From Plazaster borealis (taxonomy: Eukaryota; Echinodermata; Asteroidea; Forcipulatida; Labidiasteridae): a stretch of DNA of 64,000 nt. Location: positions 8,743,130-8,807,129 of the forward strand of contig CM037474.1 of assembly GCA_021014325.1 (NCBI GenBank), in the 5' to 3' direction. The translations under genes and the position numbers were made by a program. The notes under the pieces are model-generated. The model had not been told where the DNA came from and did not search any database. It was given only the letters and a program-made list of their open reading frames with translations. Positions 14,422 to 23,400 of the stretch are shown here, piece by piece. Within the stretch, counting starts at the first letter, position 1; each line of letters begins with the position of its first letter.

Positions 14422-17400
14422 TAAAAATCTTGAACAGCTAATAATAATAATAATAAAAACAGCTAATAAAATAAAAAAAATCTTGACGAAAACAATAGCT
14501 GTTCCGACTACTATGTCGGAACAGCTAAAAACAACTCAAGTGAAATAGGCCTTCCGAAGTTGCACTGCTAGTACGATTGTCTTCAACCCTGGAAGTTGCA
14601 CTGTTTCCTGGGCTGATGACAACAAAAACCGTCGCAAATGGATGAAGAAAGATTTTGAGGCAAACAAAATTAGAAAGGTAGGGTAATGTTTTTTCTTGTG
14701 TGTTTTGTTTTTAAAGGAAAAAATGCTGTATCCGACCTACACTTTCTATAGACTAACTATTATGAAATTTTCTGTATATGGTTTAAATATGAAAGTCAGA
14801 CTTTACATGTACATGTATTTCCCCTTTGGAAAAATTCTTCTCAAGGAATTAGCAGAAAAGCTGACATTGCAGTGTGTGGCCAACACAATCAGGCACGCAC
14901 ACATTATGCACAAAGTCAAAAAAGCAACACTGTCAAGACCACTTTAAACCCGATATTATAATGGCTTATTTTTCATGATTTTGATACTTTTTATTAATTC
15001 ACAGGATCATCTCTGTATACATTCTGCAAATCTGTTGATGATGATAATTAGTATAATAATATAACCTAAAGGGGACCTAACAGAGAAACAGTGTAAGTTG
15101 GGCATCTGTAGTCATTTTTGCCCATTTCACTTAATAAATTGTCTGAACATTAAAACAATGTTTTATTACATGTAGCCCTGTTCTCAGACTATTGCTACAT
15201 GTATATTAGTAGCAATAGGCCCACTAGTAGCTTTACAAAAAGTACTTAACAGTCCTGTGGATTGGCCCCCAAAAATGATTCTTTTTTAATTTTTTTATTA
15301 TGAACAGTACAGACAAATACTACATTTTTTGAACAACATAATTTGTTGTCGATGAGAAAACCAACTTTAGATTATACCATCCTTGCAAATGTATTCCCCA
15401 TGTTAGTATAATCAACATACAGTATCTACCGTTATCTTAAAATTCCCAACTGTAAAGGCCATCAAAATACAATTGCATAGTATTACATAACTTATAAGTT
15501 GTGCAGATGTGACTGAAGCTGCTCACAGAACAGTCAGCTTGAATAAAGTTTAACATCAGTTTGAAAAAATGACAAATATCACAAAGCTACTTTCAATCAA
15601 TGTTAGGAAACTTTTGTAGCACTTTATGTTACCATGGTGTTGAGGTCTAACTTCTCTGAAAATAAAACCGCTTTAATCTTTGAAATTCCATACCAGGTTG
15701 CATGTAATTGACCTTAAGTTTACCTGTTTAATGCCAAAAGATGTATACACGCAAAACGATGCAGCGCTCTTGGTAGAAGCTCTTACAGCTCTCATTTACG
15801 CTGCTTGCGGATGATGTTGATTGAGCACCATTTTTAAATATGTCATCATAGCAACCTGGATACTACCAGACATTTTCTGTTGTCACTATTCTACATGTGA
15901 CTGATCATTCGAGCCTCCATTTTGAGTCATTCATGATGAACAAGATCTCAATCAAGTATGCAGCCCTTAGCACTGGGAATGAGCATCCATTTCTGAATGC
16001 AACTCTTCTCAACTGGACAATCGGATTTCTTCTTTTGTGTGCCTCATTATCACTTTCACACCACCAAGGCAGCTGTGGCCATGCTTTTATTATTTGCCCT
16101 GCCTTCTAATTGTGCCTGTTGATAATCTTGGTGTTTAACCCTTAAGAGACCATAGCGGCCACAAGCGGCTTATACCAAAATTTCCACAGCAGCCGCAAAC
16201 AGCTGCAAGGTTTGACCTACTTCCGATCACATAAAGATGTCAAAGTAAAGGTCATGTCCGGATATGAAATTTTCTAATGTAGTATGTTAACATAGTACCC
16301 AAATTTCTAAACACAAAACTAAATTTTGTGTTTCGTGTTATTTCTGTTGACATTTTTACTGACAAATTGATTCAAGAAATTAACAATATTAGCAATGTCT
16401 GGGCGTTTTGTGATTAGTATACCGAAAAATGAATGGTCTCTAAAGGGTTAAGGAATTTCAGACAGGCATTCTTGCTATGCAAAACAAAGCAGACTTCTAC
16501 TTCTGGGGGGGGGGGGGTTCTCATCAAAGTCTATTCAGCATCTAGATGAGGGACCTGTGTGTGGACACTTTGTGTGCTCTGATTGTTCTATTATACAAGT
16601 GCTGAATGATTTGGTGCAAGTAAAACAAAAAGCATTATTTGTATTTAAAACAGCTCCACTGTGGACAGCTCAATGGCTTTCTGGGGAAGTACAATCCCAG
16701 AATCTCAGTGATTGACTACATTGCTACTTTCAGCTCCTTTTCCGCATGTCAATTCCTATGCATACACATAAAAATCTATAGCCTGTGTGTTTACGGTTAT
16801 TTTTTTGTAAACATACAACCGTTTCTGAATTGGTCGGTTACACATGTAACCGTCCATTTCAGAAACAAAATGTAGAGTTCAAAAAATTGTTTACACAACT
16901 GCGCACTGTGATCAAAACCATTGCGTCGTCATCACAGCATTTTTGACCTCACGCAAAAACCCAGCACAAAAACCCTGGGGAAAAAAATATAAACAAATAC
17001 AGAGGAAACAAATCATACATTATACAGTAAAATAATTCTTCTGTTCAACCAGGGTATCCTAAATTGTGTCATTTTTGTAAAATAAAGCCTACACGATGCA
17101 AAGTCTTTCTAAACAAGCTTAAATTTCCAAGAAACTGTCGACGGAATGTGTATTGGGACCAGCGACGACAGTGCTATTAGCCCCAGGCCTGATTAGCCTG
17201 CGCACCAGCGATAATTAATGATAATTGCAATGTCAAGGGAAAACCCTTTTCCGAGCATGTGCAGACTTGGAAAGTCTGGTCGTACACATGTTATTAATGG
17301 CCCGTGCTGGTAAAGTATTACGGTCTGTAAACGGACTCTCAATTCTTTATGTAAATGCATGGAATTGGTCTGGTTCCATCGTACATCGATTGCCGGCACA

Positions 17401-20400
17401 GCGCATGGCTGCGTCCATATGGTATGGCATGGTATGGACAGTACGTTCGAAAGTATTTGATTTGAAAAAGATTGATGGCATAAAGTGATGGGGCTCGCTC
17501 TTTTTTTCGGGCGTGAATTTTTTTCCCTCCCCCCAAAAAAACAAACCACCCCCAAGATTTAGAACAGGGAGGAAACAGTTAACACCTAATTTTCAAGTAA
17601 GATTATTTTCACACTATCCGCTCTCTTGTCTAGAAAAATGTGACCAAATTTGATTTCTAGTGGATAAAGCCCCCCCCCCCCTTCAAAAACAAATTAAAAA
17701 AGGAACGAAAAAGCTTGTCGACTTCTCGGTCTTACAACGGTCTGGGTTCCGGGATCTCAATGGCAGTTTGGAGTATTGCCAATAGACTGTGCAAGTCTCG
17801 CGCATATTTGAACTTCCGGGACCATTGTGGTCCCAACCATATGGAGATTTACGTGGGCGAGATTTTGTTTTGTCAATTATTTTAGTTTAACGTGGTTTAT
17901 GCCAGTGAAAAATACATGTTGTTGGGAATGTAATACTTAGTGATAAAATTTTAAGATGAAAGTACAATAAATTCAACAATATATTGAAGAAAACCCGAGA
18001 ATTAAACTTGACCTCGGCTTCCGGTTGCTGCAAAAAATTAAGAATTTTGTGCTCACCTCCGATCACAAAACTTATGTAAACGCTTGTTTTGGAAGAGCGA
18101 TGATAATTGCCAGATGCTGCAATTGCAACGCAAAGCCTTTTCATTGCAGTCTATGGTTGTTGAGGCGTGTTTGACGTGTTTTCTCATTCCGATACGTGCA
18201 AGACTTGCACAGTCTATCATGTGGTGAATTGGCATTCAAAAACTACTAGTACATATATGTACATAGTACATAATACTTTACATGCACAAGTACATTTACA
18301 TGTACATGTAGCTACCGAACGAATGTGTGTGTATTCTTCCGTGTATATTCTTCCGTGTATCATGCACTGTATTGGAGCGTGTTTTGCGTGTGGCCCAGGG
18401 AGTGATATCTGTTTACTATAATCCCAACTAATCCTCTATCATGTCTTAAAGGCATTGTACACGTTTGGTAATTGTCAAAGACCAGTGTTCTCACTTGGTG
18501 TATCCCAACATATATGTGCATAAAATAACAAGCCTGTGAAAATTTGGGCTCAATTGGTCATTGAAGTTGCAAGAAAATGATGAAAGAAAATACACCCTTG
18601 TTGTACAAATTTGTGTGCTTTCAGTTAGGAATAAAAACTTCTTGCAAGAAGTTTTTATTATTTTAGTGAGAAATTACCTCTTTCTCAAAAACTACGTTAC
18701 TTCAGAGGGATTCGTTTCCTACAATGTTTTATACTATCAACAGCTCTCTGTTGCTTGTTACCAAGTAAGTTTTTATGCTAAAATATATTTTGAGTAATTA
18801 CCCAACGTGTACGGTGTATGCCTTTAATGGACACGCTTCAAGCTGACACACTGGGATCGTGTTTATCGTTTATCGTGTAGGCTTATAATCTGAGCGGGTC
18901 TGTGCATGTAATGCACGCAAATAGTGAGCACTTTTGGTCGGCTAACAAAGAAACACTTTCTAAACTTTCATAAATTTCAAACTTCACATATGGTTAGATC
19001 GGCAACAGTACATGCCAGAGTTTTTGTGATGTCATCATGACGTCATCAGGTGGATTACATTAATTCAAAGTTTAATACTTTGAAAAATCATATCTCCTGA
19101 ACTAGACAAGCTATTTTGACAATCCATACCCCTTGATTGAGAAAGGGCTTAACCTACTTCATTATAGTTACACTGACATGACCCAATTTGACCTTGCCTT
19201 CCGGTCAAAACCGGATATTGAAAATATACCTCAAAACCGGAAGTTGAAATTAAAAATATATTCACTGGCCTCGTTTTGAGGTCTGCAAACAGTACGATCT
19301 AAAGTGTTTACCTCGTGTGACAAGTTTGAAAATGTCTTTATTTTACAAATTCATATCTTGAGAACAGCTGTTCAAAGTTCACACGTTGATAGAACTTCAC
19401 TCTTTGAAGACACCGTTGTAATGACGTCATCGGGTGTCGAATTTACCATTAAATCAAGGTTTAATTGAATAAAATCATAACTCGTGAACCAAACAATGGA
19501 TTTTTGGAATCTATAGGCCTACAACATCAGAAAAACATGTACACCAAATTTTATCTTAAGATTTCACCAACTTTGCTAATTTGTGCTTGCCTACACAGAA
19601 CAAAAACAAAAAAATATAACAAAGATAATAAAATTTATTTTCATATGTCTATTTTTCTTATTTTTTCAGAGGATAATTTTTGGGAAATCGTTAAGTAAAG
19701 CTACAATATAATGTCATACACATGCCCAGGTGTATTAACAAATCAATATTTTAAAATTTGATTTGAAAATATACCTCCATAATTCAAACCCTATCCCAAA
19801 TCTTCTCCACAGTTCACATAATTCATGTTAATTGACTCTTGCAGCCCCCAAAATATAGACTTCCAGGTATTATTACACATAGTACACATAACACAGGAAA
19901 AAAAAGGTTGCAATTTTTAAAAACCCCATTTGCATAGGTTTTATTAATTAAGAGGACTGTAATTTACATGCAACCAGCAACCCCATACCGCTACCCAATC
20001 AATGTCCAGATTATTCTAGTAATCAGGGACTATGGTTGTGGTTTGGAAATTATGCATCCCTCCCCTAAAAAAAAAAGACCCGATTTGATTTCAAGACTAA
20101 GTAAACTTACATTCAATCTTCCTTTCAACTCTCTGTCATTCCTCATCTTAACATAAATACGCTCATCCAGAGAAAGGCGAACTAAATCCAAAGGCTCTTC
20201 CACTGCATTAGTTGCTACCTGTTGATTCAAAAGAAGTAAGTTATTTTAAAAAGTCCAACCTGATGGACAAGGAAACAATGTTCATTCAATAAGCCACTTC
20301 GGAGTTCCGACTGCGCATGCGTGACCTGACCTTCGCGACCGTAGATGGAAGATAAACATCTATAGGCACACAGCCACGTATGCAACGTGCGCGATGTGGC

Positions 20401-23400
20401 CTCTTAATCTTCTTCCACATTCCAGTGTTCAATAACATCCAATGTCAAAGCAGGATAATTTTCACAAGACATCCGCCAAGATTTTCGAGAAAACCCCCAG
20501 TAAAAGCCGTAAAAGCCGTAAAAGACACGCGTTGGTGACTGCACTTGTTTATCTACCGTGACCCCTGACACAAACCCACAATGCATTGCACGCGTGAGAC
20601 TCCGAAGTGGCTTATTGTGTGGAAAAAGTGATCTGAGACAAGCACAGCTAAACACTACACATGTAGGCCTACTGTTGAACAGAATTCTGCTTTCTACAAC
20701 ACTCTGAACACAGCCAATGATTCCCAACCTGAACAACCAAAAGCTCCATGTTCATGATAAACCATGGATAGCTATTAATTCACTCATCCAGCAATACCAA
20801 GATGCTTTTTCTAATCAAAATACATGGACACGGAGTTATCTGCATGACACATCCATGGTCAAAGCCATGCATTTAGCAAAACATGAGCAAAATCATAACT
20901 GAGTCAAACAACTAAAAGTAACTGACCCAACTGCTTGGTACAGAGCAATCAGGAAGATTAATACAAATGTGGCAAGAGAGAGATCAAACAAATCAATATC
21001 CCAGGGATTAATCAGAACAATTTCTTCAATAGTGCGAATAGTACTAACAAAGAGCTGGCTTCTGTTGGTAGTGACCTGTCATCCATCAATGCTGAAGGGA
21101 TCTGTACATGATCTACATGTTGCTGCCTACATGTACCTACCCTCTCCTGTTCCCAACCCAATCATCAATGCTTGGGATGTTTTCTAGTAACTATATCAAA
21201 TGTGGCAAACCTATAGGAACAGACAACGTTCCTACACACATCTTAAAAGAATCTGGTATTGTTCCTGGTGTCTGGAAGAGAGCCGTCATCATTCCTAATG
21301 CCGAAAACCTTTGTTATTTGTGTATTTATTATAAAAGCTAAAACTAATTAATATAAATTGTAATAATTATTTTTGTTGTTCAGATTTTGTCATTTATACA
21401 TTGTATGTAGTTCTTCGTTTGACGTGTTTTCTCGTACCGTTACGCCCGAGACTTGCACACAGTCTATTGTACCTGTTTAGTTTTTTAATAGTGCCATTTG
21501 TTCAGCGCCTTAGAGCATGCCCACATGATTAAGGCGCATTCATAAATACTTAGACAGTTGGATGGTCTAAAGCTGAAGAAGAATAAACGGTTGACAAGGT
21601 GGTTGCGCGTAAAGACAGCTCAGCTACTGCCAACCGCAAGTAATTACACAGCAATTATAGCATAGCTGAAACCAATTTAAATTACATGTGTAACATCGTT
21701 GATATAGCGTACCTGGATATTTAAAAAATTTTTCACAAATTTAAAAGATTTTCAAAATTAAAAAAAAATAAAAAAAAGAAAATTTTGTGAAATCAAAACA
21801 GTGTGAGTATATATATGACTGCACATATGTGGATTTTTAACATAAATAACAAGAAGATGGAATAAAGACGGCCGCTTAATGGTTAAAGAGGTCCGTCTGC
21901 AGTGATAGCCTCGCCGCCTCCCGGCTCGGGCCTTCTTCGCACACGACCTACCGGTTTTTTTAAACGGCTGCTAAGAAACTCGTACTTCTTTTTATTCCCT
22001 TAATATAAGTATTGGTATTATTATTATTATGCTATGGACCAAAATAATGGAACACTCTTCCAAATTACATCAAGGATGCTCAGACTATTCATATTTTCAA
22101 GAAACTGCTCAAATGTTATCTTTTTCAACAAGTGTATTGTAATTAATTTCATGTAACTGTCTTTAGCGCCTTTGAACAATTTTGGTTGATTTTGGCGCTA
22201 TATTTGTTCTTCTGATTTTGATTTTAGGTGTGTAGGCTTAATACGTAACTGCTCATCTGTGTGTACATCCGCATTGTTTATCAACAAAAGAGGGCATACA
22301 TACTCTCAGTCTCCCAACCTTGGTCAAGTTATGCATCATGTGTTATTAAAAGTGTTACTCTGGAAGTAAAGAACAACTGTCTAATAATCTCTTATTCCGT
22401 GTCGAGTTATCCACTCATTTCATGGTGGCAGCGCGGCTTTTACTCATCAATGTTGCAGATTTTCTACCAACTTGTGACAAAAAGGTACAGTTGCATACAA
22501 ATGTCGCAATTGTGGTCGCAATAATTCTTTCAAATCACGTGAATCACATTCGGTACTGCATTCAGTATAAATGTACATGTAATTGCTGTGGAAAACAAAA
22601 TCACTGGAGAAAGATGTGTAAATTGTGCCAACGAAATGATCAGCAAACGTGTGGCAGAGAACGCCAGCATAATAGAAATTGTCATCGTCGCTCAAATTCC
22701 AAATTCCAGATCCATGTCGCAACAACACCATTCGAAGCATATTATAATGCATTTATGCAGGCTGATCAATAGGCCTACAACTTCCCAGAATGATGCAAGT
22801 GATCTATGATTCAAACAACTTACACTTGATTTCTGACATCTATCCAGGTGCCATGGACAGGGATAAAGCATAAATAGACTTATGACAGGATACAGAACGT
22901 TGTCTCATCAATCTTCACAAAAGTAGGATTTGAAACTTTGCATGGTGGAAAAAATATACGATATGGAAAGGTTTGCGGTAACACCATGTAATCTCTCTAA
23001 CACCATGTAATCTCTCTTGTGTCTGTTTTGTCTTTGTTTTGTTTTGTTTTGTTTTTGGTTTTTTACTGCGCCTTGAACACCCAGCAGGGTGGATGTGTGC
23101 GCATTACAAGTCTTATTATTATTATTATTATTATTAAATGAGTTGGGGTGGTTCTGAAAAGAACCGTTGGTTTCACCTCGACGTTTTGATCAGTATGCTG
23201 TGATCGTCTTCTGGAGAAAGCAAGACTCTGATGATGCTGTATGGTGCTTAAGTACTGTGGACCAGAGCAGGATCCAGTTTTACCATGCATCACCGAGCTC
23301 CATTTCCCGCCTCTATTTCCTGCCTTCGTGCATCACCAAGCTAATCCGCATCCACAGTACTTAAGCAGCATACAGCATCAGAGTCCAGCTTTCTCCAGAA

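Noticed and set aside
17193..17555. 120-codon minus-strand frame and overlapping plus-strand frames
   Set aside because: Three frames overlap on both strands without domains or splice context; no one of them is favoured.
20404..20736. 110-codon minus-strand frame
   Set aside because: It spans a MITE (20288-20616) and its flank, shows no domain, and is best explained by chance in a GC-richer element.
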